A DNA stretch of 59,337 bases from Chlorobiaceae bacterium. Its GTDB lineage: Bacteria; Bacteroidota; Chlorobiia; Chlorobiales; Chlorobiaceae. Every line of letters begins with the position of its first letter. Positions within the stretch are counted from its first letter, which is position 1. Position numbers and translations under genes: made by a program. This document shows, in pieces, positions 21,020 through 30,746 of this stretch. The notes under the pieces were generated by a model. It was not told the DNA's origin. It was given only the letters and a program-made list of their open reading frames with translations, and did not search any database. The DNA lies in NCBI GenBank assembly GCA_012972835.1, contig JABDHK010000020.1, positions 1-59,337 on the forward strand, written 5' to 3'.

Positions 21020-21917
21020 TTAACCAGTCATTACCGGTGCATTCTGACAGGCTGCAAACAAACGATCGAGCTGTAATCGTTCAAAAGTAGCTTTTGGTAC
21101 TTTCATAATCAGTTTTCCGGCATGGCGGACAATCTTGCCTGCCGTATCAATGAGCTGACGACGAATGGTGTCAGTAGCCGATCTTCAGGTACTCCATGAT
21201 TTCAAACAACTCATGATCATAAAAGCCAGCATCCATGCGTACTATAATTGGTACATCGGGACGATACTCTTTCCTGATTTTCTCAACGATATAAACCAGC
21301 ATTCTATCAGCGGTATCACTATGATTGGAGTGCTTCTTGCCTCCCCGGAATACTGCGTCAACAAAGAATCGGCCCCAATTCAGCTGCAGGGGATGAAAAC
21401 CTTTGACTTTCTTGTAGGTCGGTTGTACACCGTGCCGTTTCAGAGCATCATCATTGTCGAGCACCATGGTATCCATACCGAGCATAATGACCTTCGGTTT
21501 CGTAATCTTGAGTCGCCAGATGAAGAGGTGCTGCAGCAGTCGCCGAAAAAGGTATCCACGCACAAATGAAAATTTGCTGAACAATCGTTTGATCGTATGA
21601 GACGACGCCAGATTGCTGCTGCCAATTACTCCAGCATAACCCTTATCCGCCTTTAGATAATCAAACCAAGTGATATGGCGACTGGTGCCGTCCATAAAAA
21701 AACAGAACAACGGAACAAACAACTCAGTGATGGCAAGACCTTTGCTGTTTTTGCGCATCGAGCCAAACCATCGATCAATCAGAGGCAGAATCTGGATGCT
21801 GGGAATATATGCCTCAAACAGGGCCAATCCAGCTCTACCGGTCATGCGTTCATCAGTTGGTTACATTGCACTGATTTTCTGTTCCTTTTTAACCTGAAAC
21901 CGTGTATCTTTTGCCAT
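21020..21917 (-). pseudogene. IS1380-type transposase, nonsense codon plus internal deletion
   Basis: The start at 21917 reads MAKDTRFQVKKEQKISAM and then meets a TAA (codon 19). The same frame continues as TGRAGLALFEAY and includes the diagnostic LGMDTMVLDNDDALKRHG and QPTYKKVKGFHPLQLNWG blocks of the IS1380 DDE family. It breaks near 21171. The C-terminal end (RRQLIDTAGKIVRHAGKLIM, then ATFERLQLDRLF) is present in another frame up to the stop at 21020-21022. The middle part with the rest of the catalytic domain is missing. It cannot encode an active transposase. Terminal inverted repeats are not clear to me. Confidence 0.88.
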
Positions 21918-21941
21918 AAAGCTCTCTACCTATTGGGTTGT

Positions 21942-21989
21942 GTGTTATATTGGGTGGTAATTTCGACGTTACCCATTTCAATATAACAC
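21942..21989. promoter_or_regulatory. 11-bp inverted repeat, possible antitoxin operator
   Basis: GTGTTATATTG (21942-21952) and CAATATAACAC (21979-21989) form a perfect 11-bp inverted repeat. Inside are GGGTGGTAA and TTACCC, which add a partial inner dyad. It lies 60 bp upstream of the HTH antitoxin gene, where TA operons usually carry an autoregulatory operator, and just outside the broken IS. Confidence 0.55.
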
Positions 21990-22048
21990 TTTAGCCTATA
22001 AGTTGAGAGCTTTTTTTATTCCTGATCAATCAGGTTAGGTTTTAAAAG

Positions 22049-22354
22049 GTGAAAGAGCAAATTTATCGCAATCTGAAAGAAATGATTATCAAGTCCGCCA
22101 ACCAGGCGCTGGCCTATGCCCGCGGCGAAATGAGTGACGGTTTTACTGTTCATGTTCCAGAGGAGATTGACGTTAAGTCTATCCGCACCAGTTTGGGGTT
22201 GACGCAACCCGAATTTTCTTCGCGGTTTGGCTTTGATGTTCGTGCAGTACAAGATTGGGAACAAAAACGCCGTCAACCTGACAGGGCGGCACGAGTTCTT
22301 TTAACCGTCATTGCCCATGAACCTGAAGCAGTCAGCAGAGCTTTAGCGCGTTAG
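22049..22354 (+). CDS. Orphan HigA/NadS-like HTH antitoxin
   Basis: A 101-residue protein with a Cro/C1-type helix-turn-helix in its C-terminal half: [20 protein letters not shown], then [15 protein letters not shown]. This is the pattern of HTH antitoxins paired with RelE/HigB toxins. In this family the toxin gene normally lies directly upstream, but here only 60 bp separate it from an inverted repeat and the broken IS. I see no toxin, so it is probably an orphan left after the toxin was lost. The start is GTG at 22049 with AAAAGG close by, or ATG at 22082. Confidence 0.8.
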   Translation: MKEQIYRNLKEMIIKSANQALAYARGEMSDGFTVHVPEEIDVKSIRTSLGLTQPEFSSRFGFDVRAVQDWEQKRRQPDRAARVLLTVIAHEPEAVSRALAR

Positions 22355-22486
22355 CGCGGATGATGGTATCCATCACTTAGTGGCAAAATCTCAGCCAAGT
22401 CGTAGTTGAATTGGGCTGAAGTTCTTGATGTTTTCTGCTCTCCATTGGTACTGTTAGAAACTGAACTGCTGGGGATTGAGCATTTT

Positions 22487-22756
22487 TCAGCGTTCACGAT
22501 CGAGTCGTTCCTTGAGAAACATCTTTAGGAGAGATTGGTATGGGACGTCACGCTCGTTTGCCAATTGCTTCAGTCGGTTGAGCATAGGCTCCGGGAGGCG
22601 GAGTGATATGGTTTTGAGCGTTGGCTTAAGATTTGGAAAAATTGTTATTTCGCCTTTTTCCCAGTCCACATAGTTTGTAGAGTCTTGTGTCGACCAGAAC
22701 TCCTGTTCTTCGACTTCATTCAGGAATTCAGGCATTACTCTTGTCTCTTTTTTCAT
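22487..22756 (-). CDS. BrnA-type (CopG-like) antitoxin
   Basis: An 89-residue protein with the BrnA arrangement: an acidic, Trp-containing N-terminus (EEQEFWSTQDSTNYVDWEKG) that wraps the toxin, and a C-terminal ribbon-helix-helix (KTISLRLPEPMLNRLKQLAN). The reading frame is intact and overlaps the end of the toxin frame, as is usual in brnTA. Its toxin partner carries an in-frame stop, so this is an antitoxin without a working toxin in the pair. Confidence 0.88.
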   Translation of the reverse strand: MKKETRVMPEFLNEVEEQEFWSTQDSTNYVDWEKGEITIFPNLKPTLKTISLRLPEPMLNRLKQLANERDVPYQSLLKMFLKERLDRER

Positions 22757-23036
22757 AAACAGTTTGCTCCTTTTTACTCATATCTCTTGCTGAAATGATT
22801 CTGATGGTATGCCTGCGAATGGTAAAAACAACAAAGAGGCGACGATCATCGTTGGTTTTTCCGAGGGCAAAGTGTCGTTTTTCAGTAATTGAGTGTTTTT
22901 AATCTTCGGCTACAATAAGTGGCTGATTAAAAAAGACCTCCTCATATTGGGAGCGTGATACACGATGTTTTTCCCAATTTTTGAGGATATTTCCTTTATC
23001 CCATTCAAATCCATAGACCTCATCAGTAATGATCAT
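22728..23036 (-). pseudogene. BrnT-type toxin gene with premature stop
   Basis: From ATG 23036 the frame reads MIITDEVYGFEWDKGNILKN, with the BrnT marks EWDxxK and WEKHRVSRSQYEEVFF. It meets TAA at codon 46 (after IVAED) and then continues unbroken with the rest of the family: KHSITEKRHFALGKT, RLFVVFTIRRHTIRIISARD. It ends at 22728, overlapping brnA by 29 bp. Only the single stop separates it from a complete 102-residue RNase toxin. A sequencing error or a real recent inactivation are both possible. Confidence 0.87.
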
Positions 23037-23045
23037 AACTATTTC

Positions 23046-23064
23046 GTATATTTATGCAATATAC
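23046..23064. promoter_or_regulatory. Palindrome upstream of brnTA, likely operator
   Basis: GTATATT and AATATAC form a perfect dyad with a 5-bp spacer, ending 9 bp before the brnT start. Ribbon-helix-helix BrnA proteins repress their own operon through such short palindromes, so this is a likely operator; it is not proven. Confidence 0.5.
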
Positions 23065-23172
23065 ATTTTGTGATTGAAAAGTTGTTACCAATAAGTGTGT
23101 TATGGAAATCAAACCAATAAAAGAGATCCATTTTCCCTTTGATCTGCCTGATCCGATAGAAGCAATCATGCC

Positions 23173-24939
23173 ATGATGACCAGCAATGGCATAAGCGCAG
23201 CCGTTGCAGCAATGCTTATTTCTGGTTTTCGGCAACGTATCAAAAAGGAGCTGGACAATGAAGAGAGGTCTAAAGGTAAAGGATGGCGAAAGAGTGTTTT
23301 GCATTTCGTTCTCCTGTTTGTGTGCATGGGTTTTATCTATGATGCTGATGCGGCTGACTGGCGTACTCTTGTGCAGCCCGTCGGAACTGAAAATATTCCC
23401 TTTCTTATAGACCCTGCACTATTGAACGCTGCATATAGTGCAGGGAAAGGGCCTTGGGATAGTGGTACAACGGTTACCAGTATCAAGACCACAGTACCCC
23501 TCTTTTTTGTCCGATTTTATAATCCGACGGCAGCGCTCAATCCTTCCCGCCAGGAGGGAAGCTGGGTGATGAGGGCAAGCGTAGTTCGTGGCCTGAATGC
23601 CCAGCAGATTCGTGATCTCTTTGCTTTGCCAAACACTCCTACCATGATGACCCTTGGATTATCTACCACGGGAGTATCACTCTATACCGGAGTTGCTGCT
23701 CCGATTGCAGGGTGGGGAAATGGCGGTGGACAGCAATCTCAATCCTATAGCGGCCCTTACACAACCTTTTTCAATGCCCAATCTGTTATGGATGGTGTGC
23801 TTTGTTACCAGACCATGGCAAGCTCACCAAACCTTGCCACTATCGGCTCATACCTGGTTGCCCATACGCCAGACCCTTATTCCGATATGGAGACTCTCTA
23901 CAACTCTCTTGATGTGCTCTATAACCCGGCGAGTTACGATCTCTTTAACCGTGCGCTCAAAAGTATCAGCCCTACCTGTCTTGACAACATTGCAACAGCT
24001 GGCATTCGTGCTGTGCTTCTGCAAAACCACGCCATTGATGACCGGATTGATCTGCTCTCTCTTCATGAATCTGAGTCAGGTATCTGGTCTAAAGCGGTCA
24101 GAAGCTACCAGCACTATTCAGCAGCAGGTTTTGATGGCGATATGAATGGTGTGATTATTGGTGCGGATAAAAAAACTTCTGTTAATATCTTGTCGGGTAT
24201 ATCCCTGGCCTGGATGCAGGGAGGTGTGAGCTGGTATGACGGCGGAGGCAAAGCTGCTGTGGATTATTATAGGGTTGCGGCCTATTCAGCCCTGCTTATG
24301 CATGACGCTTTTTTGCAGGCAACTCTCAGTGCCGGTTTGGCGGATGGCCATAGTTCCAGAAATATTTATATTGGCACCTTCTATCAGCCATCCCAGTATG
24401 GACCCGCAACATCGCCTCTTGTTGCGCTTTCAAGAACAGCTCAGGGCGATTACCGCGGATGGAATGGTGATTTTACCCTGCGAAGTGGCACCTTGCTCCG
24501 GGCAGGGCCATTGACAATTCTTCCCAGTGCCGTCGTTGGCTATCTCTACCAGTCAAGAGGCGGTTTCAATGAAAGTGGAGCGGGTGCTCTTGATTTCACT
24601 CTCTCTGAGGCTCAAAGCCAGACATTCCACTCTGATGCAGGGATTCGACTCGACCGTGAGTTCTTATTGAGCGAGCATCAAAAAATTACACCCTATATCT
24701 CTATTAGCTGGGCTTATGAAAAGCGACTCGATGACCGGGCCGTTACGGCATCCATGAACGGCTGGAATGATTCATTTACAACCTATTCCCCTCTGACTGC
24801 CGGACATACAGGAACAGGAAGTGCCGGCTTGATGATGAGCCTGAACAAAAGTTTGCTTCTTATTGCCGACTATATCACTCAGGCTGGAAGCGGGTACAGG
24901 GATTGTGGATTTGAAGCAGGATTGAGCTGGATATTTTAG
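23173..24939 (+). CDS. Autotransporter-domain outer membrane protein
   Basis: A signal peptide (SVLHFVLLFVCMGFIYDADA, residues 41-60) is followed by about 250 residues without a known repeat, and then an autotransporter beta-barrel (about 320-588). The barrel shows alternating strands such as SGIWSKAVRSYQHYSAAGFD and a terminal aromatic residue (GLSWIF) needed for barrel insertion. The passenger is short and shows no enzymatic motif. The start is doubtful. A strong AAAGGAG sits 7 bp before an ATG at 23258 (MKRGLKVK), but that ATG is in the +1 frame. A one-base indel between 23258 and 23285 would join it perfectly to the signal peptide. Confidence 0.78.
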   Translation: MMTSNGISAAVAAMLISGFRQRIKKELDNEERSKGKGWRKSVLHFVLLFVCMGFIYDADAADWRTLVQPVGTENIPFLIDPALLNAAYSAGKGPWDSGTTVTSIKTTVPLFFVRFYNPTAALNPSRQEGSWVMRASVVRGLNAQQIRDLFALPNTPTMMTLGLSTTGVSLYTGVAAPIAGWGNGGGQQSQSYSGPYTTFFNAQSVMDGVLCYQTMASSPNLATIGSYLVAHTPDPYSDMETLYNSLDVLYNPASYDLFNRALKSISPTCLDNIATAGIRAVLLQNHAIDDRIDLLSLHESESGIWSKAVRSYQHYSAAGFDGDMNGVIIGADKKTSVNILSGISLAWMQGGVSWYDGGGKAAVDYYRVAAYSALLMHDAFLQATLSAGLADGHSSRNIYIGTFYQPSQYGPATSPLVALSRTAQGDYRGWNGDFTLRSGTLLRAGPLTILPSAVVGYLYQSRGGFNESGAGALDFTLSEAQSQTFHSDAGIRLDREFLLSEHQKITPYISISWAYEKRLDDRAVTASMNGWNDSFTTYSPLTAGHTGTGSAGLMMSLNKSLLLIADYITQAGSGYRDCGFEAGLSWIF

Positions 24940-25050
24940 TAGCTGGTACCTGGTTCAATAGCGTTAGAAGATAGCCATACTACCAATATCATATTATTAA
25001 CTACTGAGCAAATCAAGGCCATAACATGAATACCTTTTGAGATTACTACT

Positions 25051-25434
25051 TTATTTCGTTCCAAATTGAATGATCAACCCTCCGATAATGATAATCACCA
25101 AACCACTCCATGTTGATATTGAAACTGCCTCTTTGAATACCATTTGCCCAAACAGGACACTTATCAGAGCAAAACAAGCCACATAGGCACCTAACAACCT
25201 GGAAAAATCCCACTTAACCATATTGACTACCAGGCCATAACAACCGAGTATAATAAATCCGACAGCAATCACTCCGATACCCCAGCCTCGTAACCCTTTT
25301 CGAATTAGGGCATCACCACCAACTTCCAGGAGGGCGGCAATGATGAAAATCAACCAGATTACATAATTATTCACGGAGCACTCAATGTTACTGTTTCTTA
25401 CCCCTCTATGTTTTTGCATTCCCCAGATATGCAA
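25051..25434 (-). CDS. Small multidrug resistance (SMR)-like transporter
   Basis: A small four-helix membrane protein of the drug/metabolite transporter superfamily. The first helix carries the functionally important glutamate ([17 protein letters not shown]), followed by three more helices and [11 protein letters not shown] in the loop before the last helix. From ATG 25434 it has 127 residues; a GTG at 25374 would give about 107, the usual SMR length. It overlaps the end of the FAD oxidase gene, so it is coupled to the mre operon transcript. Substrate unknown. Confidence 0.75.
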   Translation of the reverse strand: MHIWGMQKHRGVRNSNIECSVNNYVIWLIFIIAALLEVGGDALIRKGLRGWGIGVIAVGFIILGCYGLVVNMVKWDFSRLLGAYVACFALISVLFGQMVFKEAVSISTWSGLVIIIIGGLIIQFGTK

Positions 25435-26893
25435 CAGGAATAAGATTTCCTGTGTTGAGCACCAGATAGGGATCTAGGGATTTTTTTACCCGTATCATCT
25501 CCTCAATGCCGTGTTCATGATACATTTCGACAAGGTATTCTGCCTTAAGTTTTCCAATACCGTGCTCGGCAGAAAGAGTTCCTCCCAATGCAAGAGTCTT
25601 GCTGATAAATTCCCGGTAGAGCAATTTTGCCTCTACAAACTCATCCCGGTTGCGGGGGAGAATGTTCAGGTGTACATGGGCATTGCCGATATGGCCAAAA
25701 ATGATATAGAAAAAGCCGTGTTGCCTGCAGGATGTGCAATAAAAATCGAACAGCTCTCGGAATGCGCCCTCAGGTACGGCCATGTCAGTGCTGATTTTGC
25801 TCTCATTCTGTCGGCTGAGCCAATCGTTGACAAGGAGTGGCAAGGAGTGACGGAATTCGCGTAACCGTGCCTGTTCATTGCGATCAAGTGCCATCCATGA
25901 TTCGTCGGTCATGGCATTGCACAACTCCATTTGTTCAAAAAGGGCGTCAAGATCAGCCTCTTCAGTTTCCGGGGTTGTTTCCTGCTCAAAGTAAATCGCT
26001 CCAGCTCTCCCTGAGGGTATTTCAGGATATTTTGAGACAAGAAAGCCGAGGGAATTTTCATCAAAAAACTCTATTGCCCTTGGTGTGATCGAGTTTTGAG
26101 AATCTTTCAGCAAGCCGGTAAATTTGAAGAGATCATCAAGATTTGCGAAATAGACCAGGCAGGAGATGATTGCTTCTGGAAGTGGCAAAAGCATGAGATC
26201 GGCTTCAGCGATAATGCCGAGTGTTCCTTCAGAACCGATAAAGAGGTCTATCAAGTCCATTCCATCCTCTGAAAAGTATCCTGCATTATGCTTTGAGGTA
26301 TCAGGCATAGTGTATTGCGGTCGCTGAAATGAAATATCGCCAGCATAAGGTAGTGTGAGGTGGAACATTCCCTCATTGTCGGCCACATAGCTTCCGCGCG
26401 AAAGATCAAGCAGATCACCTCCGGGCAGGACAACAAGAATTCTTTGGATATGTTTTCTTGTAGCACCGTATTTGAAGGATCTTGCTCCGGAGGAGTTGTT
26501 TGCTATGGTGCTTCCGATAAAACAGAGCTTTTCAGTTGGATCCGGCGGATAAAACCAGTTGTTCTGTTCAACTTTTTGCTGGATATTATCGAGGAGTACA
26601 CCGGCCTGCACAGTAATATAAGCCTGGTCACTGGAGAGTTCTACCAGCTCTCCGATCCGGTCAAGTTTCTGCATGGAAATAACATAGTCGCCAAGTGGAA
26701 TTCTGCCACCGGTTGTCCCTGTACCATTTCCGGCAATGGTGAAGCGGCGGTGCTCTTTAACAGCATCTCTGAGCAGTTCAGAGAGTTCGGAAATTGTTTC
26801 GGGAAAAAATACGCCTGGTGTATGGCCGCATTTCAGGTTGCTGGTATCTTCGAGAAACCCTTTGATTGATGCCTGGTCTTGCTTAAAAATCAT
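25406..26893 (-). CDS. FAD-linked oxidase of the GlcD/D-lactate dehydrogenase type
   Basis: The N-terminal FAD_binding_4 domain has [18 protein letters not shown] and [20 protein letters not shown]. The C-terminal FAD-oxidase domain ends with [14 protein letters not shown] and [14 protein letters not shown]. Members oxidise 2-hydroxy acids such as D-lactate or glycolate; the exact substrate is not visible. No iron-sulfur motif is fused. It starts inside the last codons of mrdA (4-bp overlap) and runs into the SMR gene, an unexpected passenger in a cell-elongation operon. Confidence 0.88.
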   Translation of the reverse strand: MIFKQDQASIKGFLEDTSNLKCGHTPGVFFPETISELSELLRDAVKEHRRFTIAGNGTGTTGGRIPLGDYVISMQKLDRIGELVELSSDQAYITVQAGVLLDNIQQKVEQNNWFYPPDPTEKLCFIGSTIANNSSGARSFKYGATRKHIQRILVVLPGGDLLDLSRGSYVADNEGMFHLTLPYAGDISFQRPQYTMPDTSKHNAGYFSEDGMDLIDLFIGSEGTLGIIAEADLMLLPLPEAIISCLVYFANLDDLFKFTGLLKDSQNSITPRAIEFFDENSLGFLVSKYPEIPSGRAGAIYFEQETTPETEEADLDALFEQMELCNAMTDESWMALDRNEQARLREFRHSLPLLVNDWLSRQNESKISTDMAVPEGAFRELFDFYCTSCRQHGFFYIIFGHIGNAHVHLNILPRNRDEFVEAKLLYREFISKTLALGGTLSAEHGIGKLKAEYLVEMYHEHGIEEMIRVKKSLDPYLVLNTGNLIPVAYLGNAKT

Positions 26894-28818
26894 TGTGTTG
26901 CTGCTTTTCCGTTGTTGTTCTCAGGTGTCGTTCCTGAGGCTGGCTCAGTTGCATTGACTGGTTTTTCCTGTTCAATCACCGGAAGATCGTTCTCTATGCT
27001 TTCGGGTGGCGGCAACGCTGCTTCGGAGGTTTTTATCCCTTTTTGAGGAGAGGAAGCTGGCATCTCTCTGCCCTTGAGATAGAACTTTATCAGTTCACGG
27101 GCAATCGGGGCGGAAATAGAGCCACCGAAACCGGCATTTTCAACCAGCACTGCCATGGCGATTTTCGGATTCTCTACAGGTGCAAAAGCGATAAACCAGG
27201 CATGATCCTTTCCGTGGGGATTTTGAGCTGTTCCGGTTTTACCGGCAACGGTTATACCGGGAACCTTTGCCAGTGTTCCTGTACCGCGCAGTACAACTCC
27301 AATCATGCCATCCTTGATAAGGCTGAATGTTGGTGCTGAAACAGGCAGCTGTCGCTTTGCATAGGTAAAGGGAATATATTTTCCGGTATCCGAATCACGG
27401 TATCCGTTGACGATATGAGGCTGAAAAAGAGTGCCGTTGTTTGCAATGGCCGCAGCGTAGGCCGCAAGCTGCACCGGTGTTGTGCCGAGCTCTCCCTGAC
27501 CAATGGCAAGGCTGACCAGATATCCCTTTGTCCACTTGTCCTTGCCGTATCGTTTATCGTAATAGCTGGTTGATGGCAAAAGACCTGCCCGCTCTCCCGG
27601 AAGGTCAATACCGGTTTTTTCTCCAAAGCCGAACATGCTGCCGTATTTTGTCCAGTGTTCAAAACCGACATTGAAAATCAGATTATAAAAATAGACGTTC
27701 GATGAAACGGTTATGGCGTTTCTCATATCAACCCAACCGTGGCCCTTGCCTTCGTTGCTGAGAAATCGTCTGTGTCCGAACATGAAGACACCGTTATCAA
27801 GTATTTTTTTCAAGGGGTCTATTTTTTTTTCCTCAAGTGCGGCCATGGCAAGAATCATCTTGTAAACTGATCCTGGTGGATAGACTGCCTGAATGGTTCT
27901 GTTAAAAAGCGGTTTCTGTGGAGAGGTAATAATATCGTTCCATCCTTTGCGATCGGTAGAACCGTTGAAAATATCAAGATTGTAGTCAGGTGCACTTGCA
28001 AGGGCAAGGATTCCGCCGGTGGAAGGATCCATGGCAACAACGGCACCGGATTTTCCGGTTTTTTTAAGGAGTTGTTCGGCAAGCTGCTGCAACCCTCCGT
28101 CAAGAGCAAGATAGAGATCGTCGCCTCTTACGGATGGAATATCATTGACTCCGTCGTTGTATTTTCCGGCGAATTTACCGAGAGGAGTAATCATTTCAAA
28201 TCGTGCTCCTTTATCTCCCTTCAGCCACTCTTCATAATACTTTTCCAGTCCGCTGAATCCGATCTTGTCATCCGGAGCATAACTTTCATCGTCCAGCTCC
28301 TCAAGTTTTTCTTTTGAGATTGGTCGCGTATAACCGAAAAGGTGGGCTCCGTTAGGAGAGTCCTTATATTTTCGCTTGTTGTCGGTATCGATAAGCACGC
28401 CGGGAAGTTGCCAGAGATTTTCGCTCAGGCGTGCTATCAAAATGGCGTTCAGGTTGCGGCAGACAGTTATTGCTCCAAATCGATTGAACTCATATCCTCT
28501 AGTTATTTTTTCGGCAAGTTCGCTTTTTTCTGTTTGTAAAAGCCAGGCCAGGTAACCAGTGTTGGCATCCCTGAATTCAGAAGGGATAACCTTGACCGTA
28601 TAGAGTGGCTGATTATCAACCAGAATGATGCCGTTTTTGTCAATCATGCGACCTCTTGGAGGCTGAGACCAGATCCTGCGGATACTGTTTGTGCTTGAAA
28701 TTGATCCGAGCTGCTGAAAATTAAGTACCTGCAGATAAAAAAGCCTGCCGAACAGAACAGTAAAAACAGCTATTACAAAAAACGAAACGAGCCTGATGCT
28801 TCGCTGAAGTTTATCCAT
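26890..28818 (-). CDS. mrdA: Penicillin-binding protein 2
   Basis: The elongation-specific transpeptidase that cross-links peptidoglycan with RodA and the MreBCD complex. One N-terminal membrane segment (about 8-30) and a dimerisation domain precede the transpeptidase. The active site is complete: SVYK at 317-320, SSN at 372-374 and KTG at 527-529. The last 60 residues are a Pro/Glu-rich tail ([19 protein letters not shown]) of no known function. It starts 3 bp after mreD. Confidence 0.96.
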   Translation of the reverse strand: MDKLQRSIRLVSFFVIAVFTVLFGRLFYLQVLNFQQLGSISSTNSIRRIWSQPPRGRMIDKNGIILVDNQPLYTVKVIPSEFRDANTGYLAWLLQTEKSELAEKITRGYEFNRFGAITVCRNLNAILIARLSENLWQLPGVLIDTDNKRKYKDSPNGAHLFGYTRPISKEKLEELDDESYAPDDKIGFSGLEKYYEEWLKGDKGARFEMITPLGKFAGKYNDGVNDIPSVRGDDLYLALDGGLQQLAEQLLKKTGKSGAVVAMDPSTGGILALASAPDYNLDIFNGSTDRKGWNDIITSPQKPLFNRTIQAVYPPGSVYKMILAMAALEEKKIDPLKKILDNGVFMFGHRRFLSNEGKGHGWVDMRNAITVSSNVYFYNLIFNVGFEHWTKYGSMFGFGEKTGIDLPGERAGLLPSTSYYDKRYGKDKWTKGYLVSLAIGQGELGTTPVQLAAYAAAIANNGTLFQPHIVNGYRDSDTGKYIPFTYAKRQLPVSAPTFSLIKDGMIGVVLRGTGTLAKVPGITVAGKTGTAQNPHGKDHAWFIAFAPVENPKIAMAVLVENAGFGGSISAPIARELIKFYLKGREMPASSPQKGIKTSEAALPPPESIENDLPVIEQEKPVNATEPASGTTPENNNGKAATQ

Positions 28819-28821
28819 CGC

Positions 28822-29313
28822 TCAGTCAGCAAGTGATTTTCTCAAAAAAAGCCGGGAAAGTATAACGGCAAGTAAGAGGGTTAAGAAAGATTCAAGGAGC
28901 CCAAGAACAACTATCCGGTAGGTTAACGAAAGGCCGAGAGGATTGTATCCTGCGGCCAAAACGGCATTGGCGATGAACCCAGCTGTTACACTGGCTCCAT
29001 AGAGGCGTGTGGTTTTCTGTTTTGCTGTTGCATGACTGTTTTCAGGGATGTTGAAATAACCGGCGATAAAACCTTCAACTGTTCTTGCAAGCATATTCAG
29101 GCCTAAATTTCCTGAAAGAATACCTGTAATTATGCCAGCGGCAAATCCGAAACTTGTGCCGGTTTTCTGGCCGATGGTTACTGAAATAAAGGCAATAAAG
29201 ATTGTGACAAGATCGGGGGATATCTTAAACAGCGAGAGGTGGGAGAGGCCGAACTCTTGTGTTAATGCAACCACAAAGAGTAGAGCGATATAAAGCGAAA
29301 TTTTTTTGGTCAC
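28822..29313 (-). CDS. mreD: Rod shape-determining protein MreD
   Basis: A 163-residue integral membrane protein with about five hydrophobic segments. MreD proteins diverge fast; the call rests on size, the membrane pattern (ALTQEFGLSHLSLFKISPDL near the N-terminus) and position between mreC and mrdA. It links the elongation complex in the inner membrane. Confidence 0.9.
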   Translation of the reverse strand: MTKKISLYIALLFVVALTQEFGLSHLSLFKISPDLVTIFIAFISVTIGQKTGTSFGFAAGIITGILSGNLGLNMLARTVEGFIAGYFNIPENSHATAKQKTTRLYGASVTAGFIANAVLAAGYNPLGLSLTYRIVVLGLLESFLTLLLAVILSRLFLRKSLAD

Positions 29314-29329
29314 AAGTCAGTGTCTGAAA

Positions 29330-30172
29330 TTAAGGAAACGTTTCACTGCTGCTATTATTGCCGATCAGCTCTATTTTTTCCGGTTCAATTTTAAGGGGTG
29401 CAATCAGTACCTCTGTCAAGGAGGAAAAATCAACAGCAAGCCTCACCTCTACTGTATAGAAAAGTTTATCTGGTTTTATGCTTACAACTCTTCCAACAGG
29501 AATGCCGCGGATAGCAAATGTACTGAATTCCGAAGTGATCATCTGTTCGTTAAGCTTGAGGCTGCTGCTTATGGGAATATTGTCCACCTGAGCAATAAAC
29601 TCTTTGCCGCCATTCCAGCTGAGCACTCCCATGCTGTTACTTTTGTCGGATATCACGCTGACTTTGAAATCTGTATTGATAACAGGGGTTACCTTCGCAA
29701 AATGTTCGGAAACAGTACTTACCCTACCCACCAGTCCTTCAGGTGTCAGCACCGTCATATCTTTTTTTATACCATCTCTTCTTCCCTTGTTGATCAGCAG
29801 TATGTTTTCCCGATCACTGAACTTGCGACTCACAACCCTTGCCATAGAAAAGCCGGACGTGTTCAGAGCACTGTTCGCCAGAAGTTTTTTGCGGTTTTGT
29901 TCATCAACAACAGCTGTTTCCAGACTCAGAACTCTGGCAAGAAGATCGGTATTAATCCGTATAAGGCGGTCGTTTTCTTCTTTCAAATTAAGTATATAAC
30001 GGTAGCTCAGCAGTTTTTCGTTTACGCCGGCGCTGAACTCAGTGCCGATGGTACGCAACTGTGTAACTATGTTATCATTCTGAAGCTTCATGAAGAGAGA
30101 TGCGATGCCGCAGTAGAGTGCTAACAACAGATAGCTATTGTACCTGATAAAAAAAGTGAAAAACTTCTGCAC
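29330..30172 (-). CDS. mreC: Rod shape-determining protein MreC
   Basis: A 280-residue periplasmic scaffold with one N-terminal membrane helix (about 10-28) and a coiled coil (about 50-90, ILNLKEENDRLIRINTDLLA). Two small beta domains follow; visible family segments are GLVGRVSTVSEHFAKVTPVI and GIPVGRVVSIK. It is the first gene of the mreC-mreD-mrdA operon. mreB, often its neighbour, lies about 24 kb away in this genome. Confidence 0.94.
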   Translation of the reverse strand: MQKFFTFFIRYNSYLLLALYCGIASLFMKLQNDNIVTQLRTIGTEFSAGVNEKLLSYRYILNLKEENDRLIRINTDLLARVLSLETAVVDEQNRKKLLANSALNTSGFSMARVVSRKFSDRENILLINKGRRDGIKKDMTVLTPEGLVGRVSTVSEHFAKVTPVINTDFKVSVISDKSNSMGVLSWNGGKEFIAQVDNIPISSSLKLNEQMITSEFSTFAIRGIPVGRVVSIKPDKLFYTVEVRLAVDFSSLTEVLIAPLKIEPEKIELIGNNSSSETFP

Positions 30173-30332
30173 GTTTCAGGTTCCGGATTTTTTTTTGCAT
30201 TTCCTCTCAGGGCTGAATTTCCCTGTTGCCATTGCCTGTTCAATTACTCCCGATTTGCCCGACACATATTTTTTGTTACCTTTTCCTCAACGAACATAAG
30301 GCAAACACGGTCAATAGGTCAAGAGAAAATAC

Positions 30333-30722
30333 ATGACACAGAAGATAAATATAACAGATAAATTTGTTGTTGTAGGGGATAGAGTATTGATCAAGCCAAA
30401 ATCTCTTGATGAAAGAACTAAATCCGGTATTTACCTGCCTCCAGGTGTTCAGGAAAAAGAGAAAATCCAGACTGGCTATGTTATAAAAACTGGACCTGGC
30501 TATCCTGTAGGTCCTCCGCCCGAATCTGACGAACCGTGGAAAGAGCGGGTTGCCACTGCCCAGTATATACCATTGCAGGCGAAGGTCGGTGATATGGCTA
30601 TTTTTATCCAGAACAGCTCCTATGAGATTGAGTATCTGGAGGAGCGATATATTATTGTTCCGAATTCTGCCATTCTGCTATTGATCAGGGAAGATGATGA
30701 TCTTGACTACTATCTGAAGTAA
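30333..30722 (+). CDS. GroES/Cpn10-family protein
   Basis: A 129-residue protein with the Cpn10 fold: FVVVGDRVLIKPKSLDERTK, then SGIYLPPGVQEKEKIQTGYV as the mobile-loop region, and GYPVGPP. Normal GroES has about 95-100 residues. This one carries an insert (ESDEPWKERVATAQYIPLQ) and an acidic tail (REDDDLDYYLK), so it may be a diverged second co-chaperone rather than the housekeeping GroES. No groEL follows; nadA begins 24 bp downstream. Confidence 0.82.
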   Translation: MTQKINITDKFVVVGDRVLIKPKSLDERTKSGIYLPPGVQEKEKIQTGYVIKTGPGYPVGPPPESDEPWKERVATAQYIPLQAKVGDMAIFIQNSSYEIEYLEERYIIVPNSAILLLIREDDDLDYYLK

Positions 30723-30746
30723 TGTGGTTCAGCTATTGCTCATAAT

